From contig NC_066586.1 in the NCBI RefSeq assembly GCF_905475345.1, forward strand, positions 19,770,812 through 19,834,811: DNA of 64,000 bases, written 5' to 3'. Below, piece after piece: positions 25,301 through 37,346 of this stretch (positions are counted from its first letter, which is position 1; each line of letters opens with the position of its first letter). Both the position numbers and the translations under genes were made by a program. The stretch comes from Vespula vulgaris. Taxonomy: Eukaryota > Arthropoda > Insecta > Hymenoptera > Vespidae. The notes beneath the pieces were generated by a model. The model saw only the letters and a program-made list of their open reading frames with translations. It was not told the DNA's origin and searched no databases.

Positions 25301-28300
25301 GGGTTTTTAAACGTTGGAGGAAAAAAATTAACGCGCGCGTTTTATATTTGTTAGACGCTTGGCCACGCTCTCTCGTACGCCATTTTTCGCGCTTTTTTTC
25401 TTTTCAAGGCAAAAATCTGTATCTCGGCGGAAGCAGCAAGCGCACGGAAAAGTACGCTTCGTCGGTTGTCTTGTTGTTCTCCGTGCGTACCTGACGTGTG
25501 CCTCTATCAAATTCGATGTAACTTTTCTCTCTCTCTCTCTCTCTCTCTCGCTGGCGTGCGCGCCCGCTCGTGGGTGTAACCAGTTTCCGTGGGCTAAGCT
25601 GTCAAACCCACGTGGCCCGCCCACGCGGCCCAGATATATTACTATGCCGTGAGAGAAAGAAAAGGTCGTTCGCGCGCGCACGCGACTAAGCGAGAGAGAG
25701 AGAGAGAGAGAGAGGTCGACGCAGGAAAGACCCTTCAGGAATGAGAGACGCGGCTTGCGACACAGGAAACGGTTTCACCTGGAGGGATACCGGAGGAGAG
25801 TACCGGAGGGATACGGCTGCGCTTCTCGCGCCCCTTCTATTCCCTCGAGAAACCGAGATAGAGGACGGAGACTAAATAGAAGCGTGGGTGTGTATGATAC
25901 ATGGGACGGTGCTTTTATGAATTGAATTTTTTTCTACTTTCGATGGCGGCTCTTTGGAACGTCTATAGGATCGTTGGAGAGAGAAAGAGAGACAGGGAGA
26001 GAGGAGGGGAGGAACATGCGGACGAATGGTGGACGCGAACGACGTACTCTCGAAAATACATTAATTACAGTTTTTTTTCAACGGAGCATCCCCCCCCCCC
26101 ACCCCTTACGACTCACTTATGGCTCTTCCGAGGCGAGATAAATTATTTCGAAGGACTCGTTAAAACTCGCTCGAGTAAAAGTTCGACGATCGCGCTCGGT
26201 AAGATGCGCGTTTCGCAGACGAGAGCTTTCGTTTATTTTCTCGCGTCATCCCATAACTAATTAATATGCCAAAATGCCGCCAGACGACGAACTTTCTCCG
26301 CGCGACATTTTATCCGACGTTACGGCCGATGGCAGGTGTTCCCTACGTAAAAAAGAAGCGATTCGATCGAGTACGAGGAGACGGTCGAAACGACGATGAT
26401 ACCCGAATAAGCTTTGAAACAATGCCAATATATACGGGAGCGAACACGTGTAGTAATTACCATAACACAGGTCGGCCAAGCGGACCGACGACACGTAGAT
26501 TATTCGCTTTCTATTGTAATCGCATTTAGCGAGTTCCTCGCGACTTTTTAGCGTCGTTTCCTCCTCGAGAAAGAAGATATAAAGAGATATTTTTCGATCC
26601 TCCTGGTTCCACCAGGAGTACCTTTCGTCGCTCGTAAACGAGAAAAAGGATGCGCGACGCGTTTCCTCCTTTCGTCGAATCTCCGATAAATAAGCTCGCC
26701 GACGAAACGCTATAAAGTGGTAAAGCTTGTTAGGGTCGAAGCGCTTATTCGTCATTCGACGCGCACGCGCGAATATCTCGTCGTTTCCGAGAAACGATCG
26801 CGCGTTAAATCCAGCAAAAGTCTCCTCCTCGCGATTCACCGAGAAAAACCGAGCCAAGAGGCAAATCTCGATCGGGCGAACGCAAAGAAACGAAGAAGAT
26901 TCGCGGAGCCCGCAGTCCTGGAAAAAGCTCCTAAGAGCGAGAAGAAATAAGGAAAAGGAAAGGAAAAGTTGCCGCGCCGATTGATATAACGTCTCGATTT
27001 GCGTAATATACGTTCGCTCGTAAACCTCGCGGTGATTTATTCCCGCTAAATAAATAGATTTTGGTGTTATTAACCTCATTTTTTCCTCGTCGAGAAGAAG
27101 CCACGGAAGGAGGAGTAGTTAAAATGAAAAGAAGAAGAAGAAGAAGAAGAAGAAGATGGGTGAAGGGAGGGAGAAGGCGATGCACGCGTTGCCTCGGCTT
27201 GCTCCCCAAAGGCAACGTCCTGCCCTCGCGTCGAGCGAAAGATTAAAAATACTGACGATTCCTTCTCCTCCCTCTCCTTTGGCTCGCACGCGCGCGCTCG
27301 AAGAAGAGAGTGCCGTAGGAAAGTAAAAGGAAAAAAATCGAGCGACGCGGGGGAGAGAGAGAGACAGGGGTGGCACGAATCGAGATAAGTCAGAATCCTC
27401 GCGAGCAGGATTTATGATCGTCAGGCGTACTCCCTGACGCTCGCGCATTCGCCGACTGTGTTTTAGCCGTTTCCAAGCCTCCGATAAAATTAGTTGTAAA
27501 CGAAGATTGCGACATCGATTATATTTTTAGATTCGTATACGCGTAGAAGTCGCACGCTTGCCTCCAACGAGATAATCCGAACGATCGGGATCCGGTCTGC
27601 CTTATTTCGAAAAAATTCGGGATAGACGGGGACTCGATCTGATTCCTCCGGGACAACTATCGTCCTCCTCGGGGGGGGGGGGGGGGGGGGGAACCGTTAC
27701 GAAAGACAAGTGTTCGTATCGATTAGAAGGCGTAGCCGGTAGGCGGAGCGTGCTAACGCGCCTTTATTACGTTCACGTCGCACTGATATATCTACGCAAG
27801 GAGTCGGAACCGTGCACGCACGCACGCACTCACGCGCGCGCGTACACAATCGATCTAGGGATATCTTGAGAGAATATTAACCAAAATATCGTCTCGTTGA
27901 TTTAAAAAGTCGAAACGTTGCGACGAACGAGCTTTGATCGACGTTATTGTACTCGGGCCAATCGCGTACGAGCTAGTCGAAAGACAATGGCGGGAAATGC
28001 GCGTGAAAAATTCAGACCGCGACGGTAAATTCGCGGCGAACGGCCACGAATTCCAATTAGCGTGGCTGCCTTAGAGCCGACAATTATCTCCGTGGCTCGA
28101 CTCGTTATTTTAAAGCGAATCGCTCTTTCATCCGCGATAAACGTGACGTTTTAATTATTTTCTTTTTCAAAGAGAGTTCGCACGCAACGTCGAAGAAGCT
28201 ACGACGATTGTCTTCTCGTTTATTTTTATATTTCCTTCACGATCCCATAAATCGACGATAAAACGACACTCCTCTCTCGTTCGCGCGAATTAGCTGTTAC

Positions 28301-28948
28301 GATGGAAGGACAGATCGATAAACTTTTTACGATGAATCTCGTTCGGTCGTCGATTCTTCTTTCTTTTTTCTTTTTTTCTTTTTTGTTTTTAATAGCATCC
28401 TTTTTTTTGTCATTTTCTTTGTCAACGTCGTGAATTAGAAGTGAAAATTCGGCTACACATTGTCGTTACGTTCCCTCGCAGTCATATTTCCTGGTCCTGT
28501 TATTATTACCGTAATATTGTCTAAGGCTAATGGACGTCTAAGAAAAGATTCTTCTCCCTCGTGCTTGGCCCGACGCATAAAACGCGGCAGCGAGACGTAA
28601 ATCAAATAGTTCCGCGGCGACTTCTCCGGACCGTCTTCAAAAAGTTTCTTTCTGGAAAAATACGGAAACGCAGCGTCTCTTATTTTTGCCAACTACCGTT
28701 TAATAAATTAGATCGCTGCTTAAGGAACGTTCCTCGTCTCGTTCGTGTTTACGAGAAAGCTTTCGGACGAACGCGTGGGCGTAACGCGACGAGAAAGAAT
28801 GAGTCGGAGATAGAGGAAGACGCGAGGCCACGAGTATCTATTTTGAAAAATGTCACGCGTCCATTCGTCGGCTCGACTAGAAGGAATAGTAAAAGTGGAA
28901 GGAAGATTGAGAACCATAAAACGAGAGAGGAATTACAGGGTAGGGCAA

Positions 28949-28988
<40 letters not shown>

Positions 28989-31900
28989 GGGAGGGGACGA
29001 GTGAAGTGGCGAGAGTAGACGAGATCTCTCCATCTCTATCTCTCCTTTTCGTAATCTCCGGGCCTAGAAGCTTTATTTATACCCAAAGCTGGCGTATTAT
29101 TGGATCACCCCCGCGATTCGTACCGACGTAAATGTGTCTTATGCTTTCGGCTTACGTCGTCGTGGCCTTTCTATTTCGCGTTTGCCCGATTTCCATCGTC
29201 TACAGGGTGTTACGAAAGTACGCGCTCCCATCTCTTGATTTACATCACGTTAGCTCGATGAAACGATTAAGAGGGAAAAAAATGTATCGAACTCGATAGG
29301 CCCCACACGACGGTCGACAAATTTTCCGCTTTCCTGGAGGTCCTCGAACGCGAGAACGATTTGTAAGATAAAACGAGAAACGAGAAGTTTGAAAATTGGG
29401 GTCAAAACGGTAGCAATCGTCGTCGGAGTCGAGTGCAATATTTATGGGACCGCGAAGGAATCCGGTCTCTTCCGGAACTCCTTAACGCTTTAACGCCCGG
29501 CGCGAGGATTCCTCTCGCGTTGATTTATCTCCCACCGACCTCCTCCACCCTTCCGCGTTCGTAAAGCAAAGCACGCGCGAGAAAACGGAGGCTCGTAAAG
29601 TGTGCGACAAGTTTCGGAAACTATCTTTGAAAAAATGCTTCGAGTTTTTTTTCTCGCCTTAGTCTCGAAGAGCAGCGAGAGAGAGAGAGGAAGAGGGTCG
29701 AGCTTTCGGAAAAATGGCGCTGGCGGTCGCGGCGTTGAAAACGACGACGGAGGTGGCGAAGGTGGTGTACAATGCGCTTGGGGGGATTCACTTGGTAGGA
29801 ATGCGCCGCGTAAATTTGCATTCTATGCATTGCGTAGATACTTATGGAGCGCGGCACGCGTGTCTTCGAGGTATCTTCGAGTATCTTTGAATTCTCCCGT
29901 GCATGCGGATCCATTGGCGCCGATCTAAAGCTTCCAAAGTTCCTTCGAAAGGTATCTCGAATTTTCTCAAAGTGTCTCAAAATTCGAAAATTACTCTTCT
30001 CCCATTCCTGCCTTTAATTTCCAACTCGTCGCTTAACGTCGACGATATTCGCGCCCTTCGATCTCTCCTTCCAACGAGAATACAATCTTCGAAATATGCG
30101 AAACATCGGAAGAATTTGGAAAACGTCGGACCACCGTGTCGTTTTCGCCAAGATCGCGATACGCGACTCCCAGTATCACGGGATACACAAGAAGCAACTA
30201 TGCGCAACGTACAGCTATGGTATGTAGATACGCCTTCGTCGAATCGTATAACGTCCCGTCTTTCTCCATTGTCTTGATTTTCTCATTACATTGGGATTTC
30301 TTTCGTCGAAAAAAAAACAAAAAGAAAACAAAAAAAAAACAAAAAGAAAGGTAAGAATTCCGAGACAACTTTTGACAATCGAAAGCCGGATAAATCGTGC
30401 ACGTTTCGCGTGAGAAGCGATCGTCAATGGTATCGTTTCGCGCACATATTGGGAACTATCGTCGTAAAACGACTATAATCTACTCGAGAAAGAAAAAGGG
30501 GGTGATTAGTGCAGCGAGTACGATTAAAATCTAAAATCTTAGTTGGTATTCGAGGAGCGCGCTGATTGCTATCTTAAAAGTTAGAAAGTCGTAACTTAAG
30601 TTGCCACCAGGTAGGCAGGAGAACCGTGCACGTGCATAGTTGCGCACGTGCGGCTTTGCGCGAGAAGGATCGACGCGGCATTCGGTCCTACGCATTTCTT
30701 AGTAGCTCGTGCCGCTCTGGTCGTTAGTATCTGTCTTTTCTGAGCCATGGCGCATCCACTCCCCGTTCCTCCTCCTCCTCCTCTTAACACCGTCGAGTAC
30801 GTCCAGATATACTTATGCCTCGATGCCTCGTATTTGTCAGCCGTATCAAATATCGCTCCGCTCGCGTGGCGAAACTTATTTCGTGTCTCTTTACGTTCGG
30901 CGAATTTTTAATAAGCCCGGCACGTCGGGAGCACGGCGCTAATGAACCCTGAATATTCTATGCGTCGAAGAACCTTCCTCTTCGCGCGATTTCTAGGATC
31001 GATAAACCGAATGTCGATTGAAGCGGCTCGTTAAGAGATAAAGTAATCTCTCCGCGTGATCGTAAGAAATCAATCGTGGGACGATCGATCTCGACGAGCG
31101 ATCTTTAGAGTCTCCTCCCGAGTATTTGTTCTTTCGTGTTTCTTCGGTATTTAACGACGAGACTTTCCAGCGCATTCCTTTCGACGCAAGGACCTACGGA
31201 CGCGTACGTATGCGCATACATACGGGGGCTAGGCAGGGCTAAGGTCGGTACACAGCGGAGGGAGCAATCAGAGAGATTTTTCTCCTAGTCCCCCCAGCTG
31301 CTTCTTCGCAGCGGAGGAAGAGGACGAAGCGAGGCAAAGCGAGCGTTTCGCTTTGGATTTCTGCGCGGTGCTGCTTTGAATTCAGATTGCGCGCGGTCGT
31401 TCGCTGCCGCCTCGCCGCATCGCGCCGGTTTTGTTTCTCCTTCCCCCGTTGGAAGCGAAGCAATTTATGCAATCTGGCCCGCGTCGTCCGCGCGTATTTA
31501 TAACTCTGGGCCCTTTGTGTGTTAATTTGTACCTGGCTTCGCGATCCGCCGGACGAGAGAGAGAGAAGGAGAGGGGGAGGGGGAGGGGAGAGAGAGAAAG
31601 AGAGAAGAGCGCGGACTCCCTCTCGACCTTTGATCCTTCCAAGGACCTCGTACGAGTTTCCCGCCGCGACTTCTGATCAGGAAGGAGCGCTCCTTTAATT
31701 AAACGGACCAAATACCATTTCCCCTCTTCGACTCCGTGAATCTTTTTATACCACCAGAGCCTTCCTCCTCCTTCGTCCGCGATATTCGCCAAACTCGATT
31801 TCTTTCGTTTCTACTTTCTTAACGATGCTACGAGAAAGAAAACAGCGCGGAGAAATCGTTAAGGAGAAGCAACGATCGACTTTGATCTCGCAAGATTTTT

Positions 31901-34900
31901 TATAGCCTCGTCGGGCGAGGTTGAAGTTTCGCGGCTGTTCGTTCGAGTCGCCGAGGTACCTCTTCTCTCTCGTTGCTTGCTCCTTTCGAACGCGTATTAA
32001 AGATAAAACGAGAAAGAGGAACAATATCTAACGTATTGCGTAACAGGTATCGCAAAATCGTATCGCTCTTGATCCATTCTCTTGGTGCTTTTTTTGTTGC
32101 AGCGTTGAAGGTGAAGCTCATGCTGAGGCGGCCGATAAATCAACTGGTTGCCCAGGGCATTATGCCGTGTAAGTATGATTTTCTCGAACCTTTAGAGTTC
32201 ATAAAATCCCAAGGTGTTCGTAACGTAAAGCAAGATGTGCAATTTGCCTCGAACTCGCAATCACCGAACCGACCGACGATGCCGTTCCCGCGAACCCGCG
32301 GCGAATTCCTTCCTCCCCTAGTTTTTACTCGGCTTAAGTGAACTATTACTTTTTTCATCGGCAGCATCGATTAATCCATTTACGAGTCGATAACCACGCG
32401 ATTATCCGTGATCGTCCTAATAGCGTGAAACGAGATAACGGGGCCGCGCACGTACGAGTCTAAAGTATCCTAAATTGTCGCACGATCTTTTAATTGCCAC
32501 GAACGATTACGGCCCGTATTTCTTTCGTCGTCTTTATTCGGTAAAAATCGATAAAGGTCAAGGAAAGAGAGATAAAAAATACAAAGAGGCTAAAGAATTT
32601 TCTCTCGAAAACATCGCGCCGTCTAGTCGAACGAATAGATTTACGAGGTGGGTCGAACGTTTATATCGTAGCGCCGGTACGCGCACGGAGAGGATCCGGT
32701 AATTATTCGGGTCGCAACCTGAAATATCGGTCTTGTTACCGACCAAGGCGGTACGCGTTTATGGCACTTGCCGCGGCCGATGGAAATACACCCTCGGATG
32801 CGTTACGTCGCGTTACGAGGGCGTATCCTCCCAAGCTCGCAACCCTCGGCGTTCATTCATTTCATTCGCAAGACTTCGGAAGAGACTTTAAGGCGCCATA
32901 TACCTACTCTTCCGGCGCGGCGCCACGAAATAATTTTGCGCTACGTTCGCGGAAATACGGCCCTTTTAACGAGCCGAGCGAGCTAAAGAGCTGCATTTTT
33001 TGTTCGCAACGCAGACCCGACCCGACCCGACCCGGCCCGGCCCGGCTCGAACACGTTCCCGCGAGACTTTACGAAGAACGAATTCAAAAATATCCTTTTA
33101 CCGCGTCGTATACGCCGAACGGATAACCCATAGGAATCCGGTGATAAAGAACGCGACCGACGAAATAAAAAATTACTCCTGGTGACGGCGAAGACGTTCG
33201 CGAACGTCATTCGCCTGCCTTCTTTTCGACGCATCGATCGTTAAGCGCGGTCGGCGCGTGTTCCTCCCTTTTTACTCGTCGAATTAAAGCCGTCCGACGT
33301 TCGTTATATTCGGCCAGTTTGTCCTGACATTTTTATTTCGCGAGTTTCGCCGCGCGAGACGAGAGATTCGTAAATATCGATTCAGCCGGTGTCGCCGACT
33401 CGCGATCGAAAAACGACAATCTTTTAAAAATAGCGAGCGCAATTAGAATTTTTCTCGCTCATCGCGCGAAAGCGACTAACGAGACGAGAAACGATGCTCG
33501 CCGCATGGCACGGCTGTAGGCGCGCGGTGAGACCAACGGAAGGAACACACATTTCCATTACCACATCGCGCGACTTCGTAGGTGGTACAGTCTCCTTTAT
33601 TCCTCGTAATGAAGTGGCTGCATCTGCATCGACCGTACGGAAATAGTATTAAGCGCGAGTTCGCGCCTACAGAAACGCGTTTCGGGGATCATTTATCCGG
33701 CGACTTAATGGCGGGAAGGAATGCGAGAGGACGTCGTTCGACGTTGACACCAAAATGGCACCGCGTTTAAGCGCCCGTCGTCTCACCGAAAATTCATGCG
33801 TCTCCCGATCTCGAACGTACCTCGAAGTTTCATTATCCTTTCGTGCAGCGCTGAAAACTCCGCCGGCGTTTCACGAGCAGCGGAAGCAACTCGAGCGAGC
33901 GAAAACCGGCGATCTGTTGAAGGCAAAGATCCAACAGAGACCCGGTAGGGAAGAGCTCGTGAGACAGCATATACTCGAGGATGTGGGTCACGTGGATCCG
34001 AGCCTAGCCGAGAGGCAACGGATGCTGAAGAAGGCCAGACTCGCCGATCAATTGAACGATCAGCTCAGTCATCGGCCCGGTCCGCTCGAACTTATTCAAA
34101 AGAACATACTCCATACGGAGGAGCCCATCGAGAGGGCGGTGAAGGGTAAGTACGAGAGATCTTTTTATCCATTTTCGAGCGATTCTCGGTCCCTTGGAAA
34201 CGTTAAGACGAAGGACGTCGTCGATTCTCTTGCAGAGGGACACATTCCCTTCAAGGCGACGTGCGAGGGACAGGTGACGAAACCTCAGCATCCGGATCAC
34301 TACATAACGTTCGAGGATGACTCCCAAAGTTCGGAAGGTGCTCCGTCGCCGCAGTTGGAGTCGCGTTCGGACGTTCTCGAGACGGCAGCGGCCTCCGCGG
34401 GAATCGTCACGGTCTCCCTCAGCATCCCCACGACCGGCGGCGCGGTCGTCGTCTCGTCGACGTCGCCCGTTTTCCAGCAAGCGTCCGGAACGGAACCGAC
34501 GATACAGACCTTCGCCGAGCTATGCAACACGGTCGTTGGCTCGCAACACCAGGCGCAACAGGCTCAACAACACCCGTCCGCTCAGGTAAAAGGAAATTTC
34601 TCGCGGAGCTTTCAAAGGATCGCGAAAGAGTATTTCACGTTTGTTCTATGTATATACGTACATATGTACATGTATATCTCTACGGCAGGCGAATCAAACG
34701 AACGGGGCATCGGGCACGCTGCTCCCACTGGCGCCGGCGTCGAGTCCCATGTCCTTGGGATCGACGACCTCGAGCCTCAGTCCCCTGTCGAATATCTCGA
34801 TAGCCTCGCCACCGGCTCCACCGCCGGCAGCCATCACTCCTAGACCACAGCCAAGTCCGATCGCGTCCTCGGCGTGTCAGAGAAACGATGCGCCGGGCAA

Positions 34901-37301
34901 GGACAAGAACAGGAAAAAGTCCAAGACCAAGAGCCAGCCTAAGACGCGTACGATCAAGTTTCACGAGTACAAAGTGAGTAATAAAGCTCCGCTCTTATCG
35001 ACCCCTCCTACCGATTCGAATTTAAGCGAATTGCAATCGTATCCGGAGTAACGAGCGACGAACGGTAAACCAGCGCGTCGCGCTTTTTTATCGACGAGCT
35101 CGTCGTTTGGAACAGATTACCTTTCCAACAACCCGTCTTTCTCTCCCATCTTCCTCTCTCGTCTCGTCTCGTTTGTATTTAAATATACTTACGCGTATCG
35201 CGTGTAGGTATACGCGCTCGTACGAATGGCCGCGAAGCGTGTGCTTTATAGCCGAAAGTAATATACTTGCTACATAACGCGCGTACGGAGGAGACGCGCG
35301 CGATAATTACCGAGTATCCCAAAAAGATCGTTGCGTGCTACTACAAACTAGTTTTCGGCTAACGGGGAATCGCGTTTCGACGTGGCAACGAGCGAGATGA
35401 AAAGAGGCAAGAAAAAAAGGCAGACGGCGAACGCGAGGAGGAGAGGAACGGAGAAGAGAGGAGGCATGCTGGAAGAGAGTCGTGGCAAAAACGAGTACGG
35501 ACGCAACCGTGAATCTCTCGGCTCCCGTGGCCAGGCGAAACGGGGGGGGGGAGGAGGAGGAGGAGGAGGAGACGACGACCGGAGAGAGGGAGATCGTATC
35601 GGGTGATTAACTCTCGCGATCTCTCGAGGGGCCCCGGGCCCACCTCGTTATCTCTGAGTAATTCGAGCGCTAATTGCACCTATGAGCGAGAGAGGCCTCG
35701 CGTCGATAGGTGCCGCGAGGGCCCGCTCTTATTCGGCGTTCCCTCTCCCGCTCTCTTTCCTTCGTGAAAGCGCGTCCCTGTCGAGAATGATACGGCCGTG
35801 CAAATGAGAGCGCGGAGAGAGAACGTTCGCGGTGTATCATTTATCATTCGTAAACGGTGCGTGCCCACCTCACCGGCGTCTTCCTTTCCTAACGCGCTCG
35901 AGACCGATTCTACCCTATCGCGTTCGACTTTGAGCAAGTCCGCTACTGTTCCAAGCGCGTTCTCGGTCGATCGCCTGTCTAGGAAAAATGTAACAACGAT
36001 TAACAACGATTAACCACGACTAATGAGCGATGCGATAATTGTGTGGCAGGGTCCGCCAAACGCACAAAAGACGTCGGTTTCGTCTACGCCCCCCGGTCTC
36101 GGCTCGGCGCCACCCGGCGAGACGAGCTACGAGCTGCTCCTGCAGCAACAACAGCTATTCCTTCAGTGGCAGCTCGAATGGCAGCACAAGGTACACACAT
36201 ACCGAACCGATACTACACGCGATAATGGTGTCCTTTACTGACATGCATGAGCTCGAACGCTTACTTACACGTCACACTTACGCTTTCTCTCTACGAACGT
36301 CCGAGTTACGTTCTCATCGAGAAACGAACGGGCGAATCGATCGGAAGGCGAAAACCGACGTATGGAATGTGATATTTTTTTCGTTTCCCGTAGTATCCTC
36401 AGATTATATTGCCAGCCGCGCAAAAGCCGCTGTCTCTTACCAGCAGCGGTGCCAGCGATGCCGGAAGCGTTAGCGGGAGCAGCGCGAACGCTCCGAGTCC
36501 CGCGCCCTCGAATTCCTCGAACAATCCGTCCGAGCAACCACCGCTCAGGCCCTTGGGCAAGTTGGAAGATATGAAAGGTAAGTACTCGAGAAGTACTCTT
36601 CTTCGACCTTTTCCATCTCAACGTCGCCGTTTCTCTTCAGTGAGCGATCTCAAAGTCGAGTTGAAACGACGCAATCTGCCGGTGTCGGGTTCGAAGCCCC
36701 AGTTGATCGAGCGGCTAAAGCCGTTCACGGAATCCTCCAGCGGGAACTCGACTTCGAGCTCTAACGGACCTCACGTCACGCACATGGGCCATATACTGAT
36801 GGACACGCCCGGTCCTATGACGTCCGACGAATCTAGTTCGCAAGCGAAGAGCCCTAGCTCGATCGTCAAGGACGAACCAAATAGCCCGCGGACGGATTCG
36901 CCTCACGGCAGCGAGCACGACGATCCGTCGAGCCCACCAGGTACGTCTACGTTATTACCTCGTATCGCTGTTATTACCTCGTCCAAACGGCAGAACAAAA
37001 ATTTATTTTCTTCGCGCGTTTCAGCGCGACTTTCGAGCGACGTCGCTACGGCTTCGAAAGACGACACACGTGGGTGTTTTTACGATCCAGTTCGTGTTTC
37101 AGGAGACGATATCATCAAAGAGCAAAGAAAACGGATAGAAGAGTTGCAGCGGGAGTTGTATAAATCCCAACAACAACTTCAACAAATTCGACAAACTCAG
37201 CCCGCGACTGTCCGCGCCGAGAAACTGGTGTTGCAGCAGCATATACAAAGCAAGATGCAACAGCAGCAATTAGCTTTACATCTGCAACAGTTGCAACACT
37301 T

Positions 37302-37346
<45 letters not shown>

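Larger units (their letters stand above)
22399..32102 (+). other. Mrtf intron 1 (9.7 kb)
   Basis: The interval between GTAAAC at 22399 and TTGTTGCAG at 32102. It holds GA/CT tracts, a GAA tract at 27129-27155, a run of 21 G at 27671-27691, A-rich DNA at 30309-30352, and unique patches with homeobox-like words (about 22840-23170, 27960-28260). An uninterrupted 272-codon - strand frame (26261-27079) and a 54-codon + frame (30747-30911) are noted in the findings. Neither is recognised. An unidentified alternative first exon of Mrtf could lie here. Confidence 0.6.

Noticed and set aside
29204..29225. ACAGGGTGTTACGAAAG, like the end of some insect repeats
   Set aside because: A single short word; no partner terminus, target duplication or coding frame found nearby.
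30202..30221. ATG followed by a GTATGT donor as an alternative Mrtf first exon
   Set aside because: It would end in phase 2, but the RPEL1 exon needs phase 1.
34004..34480. 158-codon minus-strand frame over Mrtf exons
   Set aside because: Antisense shadow of the RPEL exons.
37081..37102. Alternative acceptor near 37024 for Mrtf exon 9
   Set aside because: The acceptor at 37102 gives the conserved GDDIIKEQRKRIEEL directly; the upstream one would add unconserved residues.
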